Below, piece by piece: positions 47,801 to 62,156 of a DNA stretch of 64,000 nucleotides. Position numbers and translations under genes: made by a program. Within the stretch, counting starts at the first letter, position 1; each line of letters starts with the position of its first letter. Under the pieces are notes generated by a model. It worked only from the letters and a program-made list of their open reading frames with translations, searched no databases and was not told the origin of the DNA. Source of the stretch: Pomacea canaliculata (lineage: Eukaryota > Mollusca > Gastropoda > Architaenioglossa > Ampullariidae); assembly GCF_003073045.1 (NCBI RefSeq), contig NC_037590.1, positions 19,433,708-19,497,707 of the forward strand, read 5' to 3'.

Positions 47801-50800
47801 GAGGTCACTGGGGTGCGTATGATAAAAATGCATGCTCCGATTATAGCATACATCTCGAACAATAAGTCTCCAACAGACGCTGTCCTGGCCTCGTACAATG
47901 GTCTTCAGATCTGAGTCTAATGTCCTGCATCAAATTGTTGGAAGATATGTTTCCAGTTCAGAATTGGGAATTGGTGTCTATTGTATTTTATTTTCTTTCT
48001 GAGAGGTCTTGATAATGTGTCCCACTCTGGATATGTCCAGAACTCTTGGAGCTGGAGATTCGTTATAGACACCTGATACTGAGGACTTCGCGAAGACAGG
48101 TTTGATGAAAAGTTAAAGCTTTGGACAAGGAGCATGGTGTGTCTTCATGCCCACACAGAAGAATGGACTGAATATTAAATTGATGTATCGAGACCTTTTC
48201 CTGTCTCTTCCATGATAATACACTTAGCATCTATTCTTCTCCTTTGACCGACGATGCCGCGCTAAATAAAGAGAATAATCGGGATGATTGTAGAATGGCG
48301 AGTAGAGCATCCTGTATTCAAAGTTCACTCTCAGACTGTCTCAAGACCTCTGGCTCTGGACATCTTGCGAGATTTGTCCATCTTCGCTTGCAATGATCAT
48401 TCTGGAGGGACAGCAATTGTAAAATGTTTCGCTACATTCAGGGTATTGTCGCAAAAAGTAGCAACCGGACAAGGGAAACTATCTTACAAAGCCGATGCTT
48501 TGGAAGATTGAACAGGTGTAACAAAAAGCAAAGTGCTAGAGACAACGAAGCTATTGAAAAAATAGCCAAAAGTTGTCACCCTGTGTGTTAGGGTTAGGCT
48601 TATTTGGAGTGAGCCCCTAGAATTCTGGGTCTGAGTTTATTTCTAAATCAGTCGGTGACTTGGGCAAGGAAGTTTATCTAAGTTTGTCAGATTTATCTTG
48701 GGTAACCATTTGCCAACCACAAGAGGAGAGAGGCTGTTTAGTCAATAACGTCGACAACTGATCACATGGATGGTCAGAGGAAAAAAACGATAATAAAAGA
48801 AAAGAAGAGAGATTGTTGGGGTATTCAGACTGGTTGATTAGCTCATACGTTCACTTACTTGCTCACCCACTCACTGCACAGTTTTAAGTCTCAAAATTCA
48901 CAGGTAAAGAACTTTACACAAAAACAATTAAATTATTTGCACTAATGAGATGCACTTCTTCAAAAATGAAGTCATTCTCTTGAGCAGAGCATGTCCCTTC
49001 TTGATTTATTGGGATACGTGGGAACATGTCGTTTCCGTTTCCTCTAAACGCAGGGTTAAAGGCCACTTGTCACGTGACCTGAAGCTGTAACCACGCGGCG
49101 CCTCACGGGGAGTGGCGTTTGGACATCATGGAATCAGTCCATGTTTATGAAACGGAGAAATTGCACCGAAATAGAAGGTGAGATAAACAGAGGCGAAGGA
49201 GGGGAAAAAAATGCTTCCGTCTGACAAATTAGACCAGTGTTTTGCCAACGCTGTCGTAAAGACGGTCTCGGCCATGATTCATGTGAACTCCTTGGTGCCA
49301 GAAAGGTTTTGATAACTGAGGCAACTGATTAGTTATTAGTCCGAAGCAAGGGCTTGGGACGATAAAGCATGTTACACCAATATCGGAAGGGAATGCTCGT
49401 TTTTCGAGACAAGTTGGAGGTGAGGTAGGGGGTTGGTAGAAGTTTCAACACTCGGTTGTACCCACAGAAAATCCCTCACTGCACGCGCTGCTTTGGGCAG
49501 ACAACTGGCGTTATGCGTTAGTGGTGCTGGAGACGGGGTTATCGGTCGTGTTTCTGGCCCGGAAGACACTGTCAAGCGGGAGGGAAAAGATGGGCATCGC
49601 GGGGCTGTTGACTCAACCACACCGACTCTCCCGTCGCCCAGATAGCGCGCACAAGAAAAACACAACTGTGAACGAAGTTGTCAAATTTCTCGCCAGGACG
49701 ATGTCTGAAGACGATTTCGGGGCGTTTAATCGCTGGATTTTCCCTCTTCCCGCGTCGGGAGGAGGATGAAAAATAAAACAAAAACAAAACAAACCCAAGA
49801 AGAATGAAGGTAACGCTAGCATAGTGTCTTTCCACCGAAACCTCATCCTCCTCTCTTCCCTTGTGCTTAGCAACGGAGGAATGTAAAAGATCATTCCCTT
49901 CGAAAATCGAGTTAAAGAAAATAAATCATAGAGTCTCTCTTCCACATTCGAGTTTAACGAGGATCGTTAACCATTGGGAATCTCGTCATTAAACTAACGT
50001 AAAGTCACCTAACAGACATCATTAATCTTAGATGAGGTCTGATGAGGTTCTAATTGCTGTCAGTGGATGGTATCTCCATTTCTGTTCGTCTGCTTGTCGT
50101 CCTTTGTGTGGTCGCTTCTCACCTCTATTTACAACTTACATTGGCAGTACACGATTTCGCAAAAATTGTGCTCCAGAAGGAAACTTCGTGTAACGTGAAA
50201 GCAGATTTAAAATATTTAATATAAAATTATCCAGACCTTTCATTTAGGGAGGGAATGTTTGGGCTTGTTGTGGCCGGATTTGATTAACCGTTAGGATGGA
50301 CTAAGGACAGGAGAGCATGGAACTGCGGAAAAAAGTGTTAACGCACGCGCAGTAAACCAATATTAAAGTGCTTACTACCTTAAATATGCACGGATAAAAA
50401 TAATCATCGCCAGCAATATAGCCACCGTGACCTCTTTCCACTTGTTTCCAGGCAGACTTTATGACAGGTCGCTCTGTGTCCTCCTCCATCAACGTCAGGA
50501 CGCCCAGGTCTCCGCGTGACACAATTTGTAAGGCCAAGCGTGAGGCACCGCCACGTGGTCACGTTGACTGGACGAAACACCTGTCGAAGCCTCGAAATGA
50601 CTCGAAAGTAGATAAGTAGTCTAGTAGATCTTAGCCCACAAATGCACGTGTCAGTGTCGGATAGGTATTGGTAAGTAGCAAAAAAAAAAAAAATAAATAA
50701 ATAAAAAAAAAATGAGGGTGGGAGTTTTAAGAGTCTAGCTATTTGAGTAGGAAATCGTTCTCGTAGTAATCACAAATTTCTGCTGACTTTAGAACAGCAG

Positions 50801-51601
50801 AGGCTTGGCATGCTTGAAAGACTAAGCATGAAAACGTTCGATCAGCCTAATGATCACACATGTGGGACTGTCTACCAAAAGGACATCTTTCACTAAACGT
50901 CACGTTGAGCACGGCATGTAGCACAACAAAACCGTACAAACCGCCCAAATGTACTCCTAGAACCTCTCTATTCAACACAGACAACAAAGCACAACAAAAA
51001 AAAACTCACCCAAATGCTCTGCGAATACATTCTGAGCTTTTCTTTTCACTTTTCTCTGTTACTTTCTTCCTTTTTTCGACTTTCCCTCTTTCTAACACCC
51101 ATACACACACGCACACATGCACACAAATACAGAGTGGCGGAGGAACCTGTGGGGCAAGTGGGGGGAGGTGGGCAGCCGCACCGTCAAAAAAGATTCCGAG
51201 GAGGCAAGAATATCTTTTTGCCCCTCCCCCAACTTCCTGGACCAAAGCTAGAAACGTGATTTTTCAAAAGTACAAAAAACGTTGGAGAGAAAGACAAATG
51301 ATTAGGCTTTATTTACGAGGACAACAGAACAAGTTTTTTTTTAATTTAGTCCTTGATCTAAAAAGGAAAAGGAAGCACTACTTTATTGCGAAACAAAGGA
51401 ATTTATCAAAGAGGGTTTTTTGGAGGTGGGGGGGGGGGAAGACACTGACTTGCAAACCTTGAATGTGATTAATATGATTATGCTACAACTGTAACCCTGT
51501 ATGTTTATGTATGCACTCACTCACCTCCTATTTTTTTCGTACTGTGTGAGTGTGAACGTCTTTCACTGTTACCATGGCGTTGACCAACCAAAACCAAGCA
51601 T
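44826..51601. other. Long stretch without supported gene
   Basis: Either a large intron of the BTB gene or intergenic sequence. Open frames at 46750-47340, 48284-48511, 49372-49945 and 50860-51462 overlap on both strands with no recognisable motif or convincing splice frame. Simple-sequence patches occur near 50680-50711 (A/TAAA) and 51428-51438 (poly-G). Confidence 0.5.
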
Positions 51602-54600
51602 CTTCCTACACCACACACACACACACATGCACGCACACACATTTATTGTGCTCTTTCTGATTTATTACCTTTTCTGTTCTTTTATCTTTGTATGAATATA
51701 CGCACATGTCTATATAACTCATATATATATATTCAATACACACGATGATATCATAACAATAATAATAAGAAGATAAAGCGAAGAAATAGGAGAAAAAGAA
51801 GAAGTCAAAATAGTGGTTGGACAACTCCTGAGCGAAGTCATTTACCGGCATTTACTGTCAGACAGATTCCGACAGATTTATTATTTTTTTCCGGAATCTG
51901 TCCTCTTCATCTGTGTCCTTGAGGTCTAGGGAGCGCGTGCTCGGCACGACAAGCGTGTGACATCAATATATCGTCTGCTAACATGACAGGTGTGGCAGTC
52001 TCCACACCTTGCACTAAGCTTGTTTGTCGGGCAGTAACATCACACGTGCTCGTGAAGGCCATCTTGTTTTTCTCACCTCTATTTTCATGCGGCAAGTCCG
52101 CTCGAACGCAGAAACTGCATGTGGAGCTGCGCGTGAAGATGATAGAAAAGGTCAAGAGGTCAGTGGAAGTGTGGGTGGGTTGATGGATAAAGGGAAGAGT
52201 TTGTTGGGAGGCTGCCAGTCCGGAAATTAAGAAGAAATCGTGATCTGAATAAAATGGTCATAAATTCATTCTTAACAATAAATGTTAGGAACATTTCCGG
52301 CTGAAATTTATATAATTTCGCTTTCTGCTTTAAGAAATATCCTGCGCTGAAATAAATTTCTGTCGAGTGTCGGACATCTGAACTCAGTTTTAATGTTTAC
52401 ACGTTATTTATCTGTTTTCATGACCCCAGGTAAAGGTGACGCAACTTCCGTGGTGAGCCCCCTCATGAGGGGGGCAGGGGAAGAGAAAGACAGATGGACG
52501 AAAGTAAAATCATCTCGTTGTAGTGCATATGAAGATATGCAAATGGCACAGAAAAGAGTCAAGGCGCATGTGTATCACACGTACATGTTAGTGATCACCG
52601 TTTGCTAATGGGCAGTTGTGTATCATATGTATAAATTAAGTTCCAAGCTCAACGTTTTGCTGGAAGAGAAAGAAAGGAGAGAGAGAAGGAGAAAAAGAAA
52701 AAAAGTGGAGGAAGAAAGTATAACTGGAGTGATAAAGATTTCGAGGATTTCAGAAACCACTTCAGAATTCCCCGAATCCTCTTCGAGACTAAAATATCAG
52801 AAATCATATTTTGAATGTTCGATTAAACTTTTTTTCAAAAGCGTAAAGGAATTAGTTAAAGTTATAAAAAAAAATTCTCTCTTAAGTAGTTTTTGACAAT
52901 ACCGAGATTGAGAGCACATAAAATTTTTTAAAAGTTCCTTCACAATGACAGAGAACGCGAGAAATTAATTGGCCAGGTTTATATGAATGAAATGAATATA
53001 ACTACACCAATCTCTTAAAACAGTTATTAATTCTGTCTGAAATCATTGTGTTGTCGATTTTTCTAGAACCCTTCTATCCAGTTTGGAGAAGGCTGTCATT
53101 CACCTGCATCTGAATCGGTCTCAGATCACATGACACAAAATCGAACGTACTTCGCATGCGCTCTTCTTTGTCTTCAAATAGCAAAAATAATTAAGACCTC
53201 ACGAAATCCCTTTAAAATTAGAGATAACAATTGTCTTGATTTTCGTATCTCACCTTGGTTTAGCCAAGACTGATAAGAGGACGTTGTAACTGGTACTCAC
53301 AAACTCATTAATACAGATGAAGTAAATATTTTTCGTCAGAGGCAGCGTTAGGAATACGCGGGGCCTGGGGCCGACCATCCGCGCGGGGCCGGGGTCATGG
53401 AGGACGTGTATCAATATCCCTGGTATAAGGTGACCAGACGTTTCGGGGGCGAAAGTGGGACACGTGGCGATGCATGGTGTCGTCACCGACAAAGAACGCC
53501 GAAAAACGGGGGAAGGGGGAGCTGTGGGGGGCCTTTATGACTTGCCGAGTAGTGGTGCTTTCAACGGCAGATCTGTCCACGCCACTACAGTATTCCATTT
53601 AAAATAGAAAAACGGTATTTAAAATTGAAATTGAAATATTCCTTCCTTATCTCGCGCTGTCACAAATTATCGTACCGACGATGGTCCGGCACCTTCGTCA
53701 TCTTGCGGGGCTGTTGCTCCGAAACCGTACTTCATAGAACGTGAATGAATCTCTTTGTAAAGTTTCGGTCATTGGAAGATAGTGTCATAAATTTCTTCAC
53801 AAGGATTTCCTGAATTTTCGCTGTCAAAGTTGCACCTCACAATTAAAGTCATTTCAGTGTTTCCACCTTTAACTGTGTCTTTTCACTGGCGATGTTCGTA
53901 TCGGTCCCCACATTAGTAAGTCACTGGTCCATACTCACAGAAACGATTACTGGAAGTGTAATAAATAAAAAATGCTGGTCAGCGGAAAACACGCGGGAGG
54001 ACGAAATGCCGAGGTGAGGGGGGAAACGTGCTCGACTAGGCTTGATGAGATGGCAGGGTATCTGATTGTACCCGGCCCGCGCGGTTGTGAAGGGGCCGGC
54101 CTTGTTTCCTTCTTCTTTTTAAGGCATTACACCTGCAGATGTTAAGGTTCAAGTCTGCAGATACAATTTCCAGACCTAAGGTAGGCGGGTCGTCGGGGTG
54201 ACAAGCAGGTTGCAGAGGGCAGCTGGACACAATGATTATCGCGCATGAACCTTTAGAAAACGTTGCGTGCATGAGGTCGCTGGATTAATGTGCCACTTGG
54301 GGAGCTGCAGCAAGTTGGAGTGAGTAACTAGTGTGGGTGGCGGTGTCCACACGTGTACGCACTGCGCATGTCGGAGCGTCCATAGCAACATTCTGTACTA
54401 ACGGGCCAAGGATCGGAAAGGTCGGAAAAAACTGTCAACCTTTAGTTACATGGCGCAGATACTGTTTCCAAAATCCATCAAATCGGATAACGGTCAACTG
54501 TTAAGCAAACAGTTGGAAAAATTGTGGATCGCACTTGTGGCATCGCTGATTATTAATGTCATGCATTTTCGAATTTTGTATTTTTTGCTTTAATGATAAA

Positions 54601-55141
54601 TATTTTTATGTATCTAATGATTAAAGACGTAAAATATGAGACAGGGAAGTAATATAATAATAATAATACGTGGTCGTTACCAATGTCGTGCTATTATTCG
54701 ATCTACTCCTCAAGCTGCCTTCTCTGTTGTCCAGGGAACTTTCGTATTGCCTGAACTTATTCCCTCTACATTTTGACAATCAGCCATTAGAACGAGGTAA
54801 ACTAGGGCGACGCTTAGCGATTCCTTCGTGGGCCATGCCGACCAATATGATCTCTGTACGTGTAGTCGCATGGCTCCCACCTTAATTAGCCGCAGTTCGC
54901 CTTAGATACGCCTGGTTAGACTTTTCTTTTACTGTCCAAATATATCGAATTTATTGAAAACGTGTGATTGCGTAGCATTCGCTGCGATCTGCCTTCCCCT
55001 GATAAACAGACAACAAATAATTAGAATACAGGATCTATGAAGAACAATCTAGGATCATCATAAGTTCCGTCGGCTCAAGTGTTGCCACTCTTTATTTAGA
55101 TCTCTTTGTGGCTGTTTTAAACAAACCTTATTTCTCTACAA
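51602..55141. repeat. Left copy of a 3.5-kb duplicated segment
   Basis: Aligns collinearly and in direct orientation with 55242-58992. The middle (for example 52850-53260 against 56660-57090) is nearly identical. Divergence, mostly small insertions and deletions, rises from about 54480 to the gap. It ends exactly at the N run. No gene is seen. Confidence 0.9.
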
Positions 55142-55241
55142 NNNNNNNNNNNNNNNNNNNNNNNNNNNNNNNNNNNNNNNNNNNNNNNNNNNNNNNNNNN
55201 NNNNNNNNNNNNNNNNNNNNNNNNNNNNNNNNNNNNNNNNN
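55142..55241. other. Assembly gap, 100 N
   Basis: Exactly 100 N, the conventional placeholder for a scaffold join of unknown size. Identical sequence on both sides shows that the true gap may be zero or negative, meaning overlapping contigs. Confidence 0.98.
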
Positions 55242-58200
55242 CACTATTCCCTGACAACCACACTACGATCACATGCACGTCTACGTACGTTTACATTTTA
55301 GGTGCTTTCTTTGCTGATTTATTACCTTTTCTGTTCTCTTTATGTTTTGTAGTGTTGATATATCACACATGTCCATTATAACTCAATCGATAATATATAT
55401 ACTATCCGTGTCTCCATTCATCATCTGATGATATCATACATAATAACAAGAAGCGAGAAGATTAAGCGAAGGAAATAGGAGAAAAAGAAGAAGTCAATAA
55501 ATATGGTGGACACTTCCCGTGAGCTTAAGTTCATTTACGACGTCTTATTTACTTGTCAGAAGGTGTTTAATCATCTTTTTTTCGGCGGTATATCTGCGTC
55601 GCTCTTCATCTGTGTCTTTGGAGAGTCGCGGTAGTGAGCGCGTTGCGCGCACCGACAAGCGGGTGCATCATCAATATAGGTCGTCCTGCTAACATGACAG
55701 AGGTGGTGGCAGTCTCCACCACCTCTGCCCATCTAAAGCTTGTTTTTGTCGGGCAGTAACATCACCGTGGCTCCTGAAAGGCCATCTGTGTTTTTCTCAC
55801 CTCTATTTCATAGCGGCAATAGTCCGCGCTCGAACGCAGAAACTGTATGTGGAGGCTGCGCGTGAAGATGATGACGAAAAGGTCAAAGAGGTCAGTGGAA
55901 GTGCTGGGTGGGTAGCGGTGGTAAAGGGAAGAGTTTTATGTTGGAGGTCTGCCAGTTCTTCCGGAAATTAATGAAGAAATCGTGATTTTGTATATATAAT
56001 GACATAATTCCATTCTTAACAATTAAATGTTAGGAGCATTTTCGGCTTGAAAATTTTATACTAATTTCGCTTTCTGTCTTTAAGAAAATATCCTGCGCTG
56101 AAATAAATTTTCTGTCGAGTGTCGGACATTTCTGAACTCAGTTGGAATGTTTACATCGTTATTTATCTGGTGGGTTTCATGAACCCAGGAAAGTGACGCA
56201 ACTTCCGTGGGGTGAGCCCCGTTATGAGCTGGGTAGGGGAAAGTTGAAAGACAGATGCGATGGACGAAAAGTAAAATCATCTTGTCGTTGTGTACCTGTG
56301 CATAGAGAAGATATGCAACATGCTACAGAAAATGAGTGAAGGCGTATATGTGTATCACAACGTACTATGTTAGTGATCAATTACCGTTTGCTAACTGGTA
56401 TCAGTTGTGTATACATATACGTATAAATTAAGTTTCCAGCTCATACGTTTTAGCTGGAAGAGAAAGAAAGAGAGTAGAGTATAGGAGAAAAGAAAAAAAG
56501 TGGATAAGTAGGAGGAAGAAAGATATAAACTGGGAGTGATAAGATTTCGAGGATTTCAGAAACCACTCAGAATTCCCCCGAATCCGATCTTCGAGATAAA
56601 AATCAGAAATCATTATATTTGGAATGGTTCGATTAAACTTTTTCAAAAGCGGTAAAGGAATCAGTTAAAGTTATAAAAAAAAATTCTCTCTTAAGTAGTT
56701 TTTGACAATACCGAGATTGAGAGCAGATAAAATTTTTAAAAAGTTCCTTCACAATGACAAAGAATGCTTAAGAGAAATTAATTGGTCAGGTTTATATGAA
56801 TGAAATGAATATAACTACACCAATCTCTTAAAACAGTTATTAATTCTGTCTGAAATCATTGTGTTGTCGATTTTTCTAGAACCCTTCTATCCAGTTTGGA
56901 GAAGGCTGTCATTCACCTGCATCTGAATCGGTCTCAGATCACATGACACCAAATCGAACGTACTTCGCATGCACTCTTCTTTGTCTTCAAATAGCAAAAA
57001 TAATTAAGACCTCACGAAATCCCTTTAAAATTAGAGATAACAATTGTCTTGATTTTCGTATCTCACCTTGGTTTAGCCAAGACTGATAGCAGGACGACTT
57101 GTAGACGTGGTACTCAAAACTCATTAATACAGATGAAGTAAATATGGTTTTTCGTCAGAGGCGGCGTTAGGGGAATGACGCGGGCCTGGGGCCGACCATC
57201 CGCGCGGGGCCGGGGTCATGGAGGACGGTGTCAATAAATCACCTGGTTAAGGCAGGTGACCAGACGTTTCGGGGTGAAAGCGATCCATGGTGTCGTCACC
57301 GACAAAGAACGCCGAAAAACGGGGGAGGGGGAGCTGTGGGGGGCCTTTCCTCTGACTTTGCCGAGTAGTGGTGCTTTCAACGGCAGATCTGTCCACGCCA
57401 CTACAGTATTCCATTTAAAATAGAAAAACGGTATTTAAAATTGAAATTGAAATATTCCTTCCTTATCTCGCGCTGTAACAAATTATCGTGCCGACGATGG
57501 TCCGGCACCTTCGTCATCTTGCGGGGCTGTTGCTCCGAAACCGTACTTCATAGAACGTGAATGAATCTCTTTGTAAAGTTTCGGTCATTGGAAGATAGTG
57601 TCATAAATTTCTTCACAAGGATTTCCTGAATTTTCGCTGTCAAAGTTGCACTTCACAATTAAAGTCATTTCAGTGTTTCCACCTTTAACTGTGTCTTTTC
57701 ACTGGCGATGTTCGTATCGTCCCCGACATTAGTATAGTCACTGGTCCATACTCACAGAAAACGATTACTGGAAGTGAATAAATAAAAAATGCTGGTCAGC
57801 GGAAAACACGCGGGAGGACGAAATGCCGAGAGGTGAGGGCTAACGTGCTGACGTAGGCTTGATGAGATGGCAGGGTATCTGATGTACCCGGGCCCGCGGT
57901 TGTGAAGGGGCCCGGCCTTGTTTTCCTTCTTCTTTTTAAGCATTACACCTGCAGATGTTAAGGTTCAAGTCTGCAGTATACAATTTCCAGACCTAAGGTA
58001 GGCGGGTCGTCGGGGTGACAAGCCAGGTGCCAGAGGGCAGCTGGACACAATGATTTATCGCGCATGAACCGTTTAGAAGAACGTTCGTGCATTGAGGTCG
58101 CTGGATTAATGTGCCACTTGGGGGAGCTGCAAGCAAGTTGGAGTGAGTAACTAGTGTGGGTGGGTGTCCACACGTGTACGCACTGCGCATGTCGGAGCGT

Positions 58201-58992
58201 CCATAGCAACATTCTGTACTAACGGGCCAAGGATCGGAAGGTCGGAAAAGAACTGTCAACCTTTAGTTACATGGCGCAGATACTGTCAAAATCCATCAAA
58301 TCGGATAACGGTCAACTGTTAAGCAACAGTTGGAAATGTGGATCGCACTTGTGGCATCGCTGATATTAATGTCATGCATTTTCGACATTTTGTATTTGTG
58401 TCTTTATGATAAACTACATTTTTATATGTATCAATGATTAAAGACGTAGAATATGTAGACAGGGAAGTTAATAGTAATAATAATAATACGGTTGGCGTCC
58501 GTTTACAATGTCGTGCTATACTTCGGAGGTCTTACTCCTCAAGCTGCTCTTCTCTCTCTGTCCAGGGAACGTTCGTTTGCCTAACTTAGCTTTCCCCTCT
58601 ACTTCTTTTGACCAATCAGGCCATTAGCAACGAGGTAACTAGGGCGACTGCTTAGCGATCCTTCGTGGGGTCCATGCCGACCAATCATAATCTCTGTACC
58701 GTGTAGTCGGCATGGCTCCCACCTTAATTAGCCGCAGTCGCCGTAGTTACGCCTGGTCAACTTTTCCTACGTCAAAACACATCGAATGACGTGAAAGACG
58801 TGGTGATTGCGTCAGCATTCGCGCGACTGCTCTCCCCTGGTATAACAGACAACAAATAATTAGAATTAACAGATCTGTGAAGCACATCAGTCACCGGCAG
58901 AGTTCACAGAAGTTTCCGTCGGGGCTCGAAGTGTTGCGCACTCTTATTTAGGACTCTTGTGTGGGCTGTTAAACAAACCTCATTTTCTCTAC
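55242..58992. repeat. Right copy of a 3.5-kb duplicated segment
   Basis: Repeats 51602-55141 in the same order. The first 1.4 kb after the gap is rich in single-base insertions relative to the left copy, then the copies become nearly identical. The copy ends a few bases before the BTB start codon, where the left copy runs into the gap. It is about 200 bases longer than the left copy. Confidence 0.9.
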
Positions 58993-58998
58993 AAAAGA

Positions 58999-60052
58999 AT
59001 GCAGTCTGATGGTGATGAAGAGGAATGTTATACTACTATAATTGAAAAAAGACCTTCCAAATATGAGGAAAAGGATGAGTTTTCAGACATTGTTCTGGTA
59101 GTAGAGGACAAGAAGCTTCACTTAAACAAAACTCTGTTGATGATCCATTCAAGTGTGTTCAAGTCAATGTTCACATCGGAGATCATTGAAAAGGACTTAG
59201 AAGAGATTCCACTTCCAGGCAAGAAAGTGGATTTAATGGTGGAACTATTGGACCAATTCTATCCCCGGTACACTACTGACAAATTTCACTGTAAGGTTTA
59301 GTATATGTTTCAAGCATCAACATTAGTTAGTCTTTTAACTTAAGATGCTATTGCGTCACACAGAATCTTATATTTGCTGTTGGGCAGTAGCCATGTAATC
59401 TTCATCTTTAGTCCATGGTAACAATTTAACAAACTGATTTTAATAGGTTATCATATTTTCAATACTTTATTTCAATATAAAAAAAAAACAAACAGGAAAG
59501 CTGATAATGAATTACAGTATATAACCTACAAATGCCAGTACACACATCATTTTATTAGTCATCGGTAATGTCCTGTAAACTACACCTTTTAACATTACTT
59601 TAAAACGCTTCAAATTTGTCGACTATTTTCAAAGTCTCTTGACATTACTATCTTTAGCAAACGTGTAATTTCAGTGTGGCTTTTTAAACAAGACCAGACA
59701 AGTAAATAAAGAATATTTTTCTACAGTGGAAACTCTGCGGGAACTTCTTCAACTCGCCGATGAGTTTGGTGTGCAGCAGGTCTTTCACAACTGCCGAGCA
59801 TACTTCGACAGACGCATAAATTGCACGTATCAAGGCATGAAGACTGATGAAATTTTACTCTTCCTTGGGATAGTCGAAGAGTGGAGCAGCAAACACGATG
59901 AACTAAGTTCGTTCAGATTTGATTTAATTACAAAGGCAAGTAAAGTAGGCATATGTCATTTGAAAGAAAACAGATATTTTTCTTCTCTACCTGCTATCGC
60001 TCAAAGAGACATACTCATGCGTCGTCTTGAGGCAGCAGAAAGGATATTATAA
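58999..60052 (+). CDS. Short BTB/POZ domain protein
   Basis: Two exons, 58999-59290 and 59727-60052, joined by GTAAGG donor and TTTTCTACAG acceptor. From the first in-frame ATG they give 205 residues. A BTB domain fills about residues 28-140: FSDIVLVVEDKKLHLNKTLL, HSSVFKSMF, PLPGKKVDLMVELLDQFYP, and LRELLQLADEFGVQQV completing the fold across the intron. A short helical tail ending RRLEAAERIL follows. There is no MATH, BACK, Kelch or zinc-finger partner, as in the many short BTB proteins expanded in invertebrates. Some BTB proteins are cullin-3 adaptors, but no such role can be claimed here. It may start further upstream at 44769. Confidence 0.8.
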
Positions 60053-62099
60053 ACTATAAGACCTAGAGTTAAACAATTGACTAGTATGATTGAAACTACT
60101 GATGGCTTTCATTGTAATCCTTTGTGACGAGCTTTTGTGTCAGACATCTTATAAACACCCACATAAGGTTTTCTGTGAAACATCTAGGACGACTCAGGGT
60201 TCTGTGAGTCCATCTCAGGATTCCTGACGATTACTTTTGTAACAAGATCATAAAATATATCGATAGATTATTATTAATATTCATCAATTTGAATAGTTCG
60301 CGCTGTTTATAGGTGAGATTAGTTTGATGTTACACGGGTACAATTAATCTCATTAGACTTCATACTAGCAGTCTACACTAAAAGTTATATCGCACCATTG
60401 CTATGCTAAACGATAGCACATGTTGGGCGATATTTTATATTAAATGAAACTATTTTGATAGTAAATATATTTTGAAATTTCATCTAGAGATTCTGTGTAT
60501 CGTCAGTTTGCAGATAAAAGATTTTGCTCAGTTTACATCCAAGGAACTTACTCTTGCACAGCACACTACAGTTAGTAAATGAATTTCTAGCCAAATACTT
60601 TTTTATTAATATTTTTCCCAAACTGTCTGCTACTCAGTATTTAGTAGCATTGCGTGTTCAAATTGCCAACTATTATGTTGCACTAACACTAAATCGTAAG
60701 GAAGATAGCGTTTATATGAGTAGTTTGTGTAGTAGAAGTGATCAAAGCTATGTGTAACTATGTCTGAGAGTCATATACCGCAAGTAAACCCATAAGTAAG
60801 TTTACATTTGTTTTCATTCTCATCGATCTCAATAGCAAATAAAGGTGTCTACTTAATTTGCAATGATTGGGTTCCTTCTACGCTAGTTCTCATAATCTTT
60901 TGTTTTATTCTATTTTGTGATTAATATGCGAAAATCATCTGAGCGTGTGTGTGTGTGTGTGAACTATATCAATGTATAGTCTTTCAGCTTATCTACAAGG
61001 CCATGGAACCTTTACTTTTCGTATACTTTAAATATGTCTCTTACACTTCTTTATAGTTTCCACATTGTTGAAAAATTCTAGAGACATGAAAAAAAAAAAA
61101 AAAACCCAAACTTTTAATTGGTGTACACTGTGTTAGAAATCTCTGCAGCGAATGCAAATAAACTTTTAACATTTCTTTTTAATTTTTTTAATTTTGTGTA
61201 ATAATTGGGAATCTTCGATTTTTAATATACAAAAATTAATTTATTAAAAATGTTACGTAATTTACAATTATCAGAAATACTGTTTCTAGTGGTTTTAAGC
61301 CTGATTGACTTATATGTAGGATTTCAACATTGTTGGTCCATGGTACCGGAGGTCGGTCGGTGTACGCTAGGAATAAGTCTGTCCTTTTGTCATTGTGTTA
61401 GTTTACCTGTCACCAAACTTTGATGCCATTCTTTGTGGCTTGTAAGCGTTGTTCACTGTTCAGACCTGGTTGTACACTTCGTGCCGCATGCCCGTATCAT
61501 GGCTTCGTAGAATTATTTTTCAAGGGAATGATTGAAACCCAGGTATCGCTTAGTGCAGATGTCACACTTCCAAAGGTGTCCGAAGGTTTCCGAAGTTTCC
61601 ATCTTCATTGAGACGTTTAGGGAAAAACAATCGGCATCCGGGGGCTGGTCGGAACCATGTTTTCATTACATATTATACCCGAACCCTAGCAGTATACAGG
61701 ATTTCCCTAAATCGCGTTTGAAAAGTTTTTAACAACTGTGTATCTTTTAAATGGCTATCAAAGTGTAAAGACAAGTAACACACTTACTTTATAATTATTC
61801 ACTGAATTATGTGTCTTAATTCAGAATTCAAATGTTTCATATCAATATTTTTCGGATCCTGATCGTTTCTAAGGATGAATCACTCGATCGAGGCTTATAT
61901 AGTAGACCCCCATAACAAGCTAGGGTATGAAAAACCATTCCCTGATAGGAATTATATCCAGAAATGACTGCATTTATTACACTCACATGTGTTAAACAGA
62001 GTATATAGTGATACTGTGATACACATTAAATCATCCACGATGTTGGTTGAGAACTGCTTTTGTAAATATCTACATAAAAAAGAGGAGACGAGAGCGCCT
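60053..62099. other. 3' flank of BTB gene and intergenic sequence
   Basis: AT-rich. A possible poly(A) signal for the BTB gene is AATAAA at 60838-60843. A (GT)n run lies at 60945-60961 and a poly-A tract at 61089-61104. The open frames at 60524-60757 and 61420-61732 have no recognisable features. Confidence 0.5.
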
Positions 62100-62105
62100 G
62101 TCTCT

Positions 62106-62156
<51 letters not shown>

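Noticed and set aside
50301-50537. Minus-strand frame containing TERPVIKSAWKQVERGHGGY with a possible GTAGTAAG donor
   Set aside because: It looks coding in composition, but there is no acceptor or convincing start ahead of it, no recognised family and no partner exon.
52618-52896. Charged 92-codon frame (ERRERRRKRKK) on the plus strand
   Set aside because: It is a purine-rich low-complexity tract, and the other copy of the segment (56428-56700) does not keep the frame.
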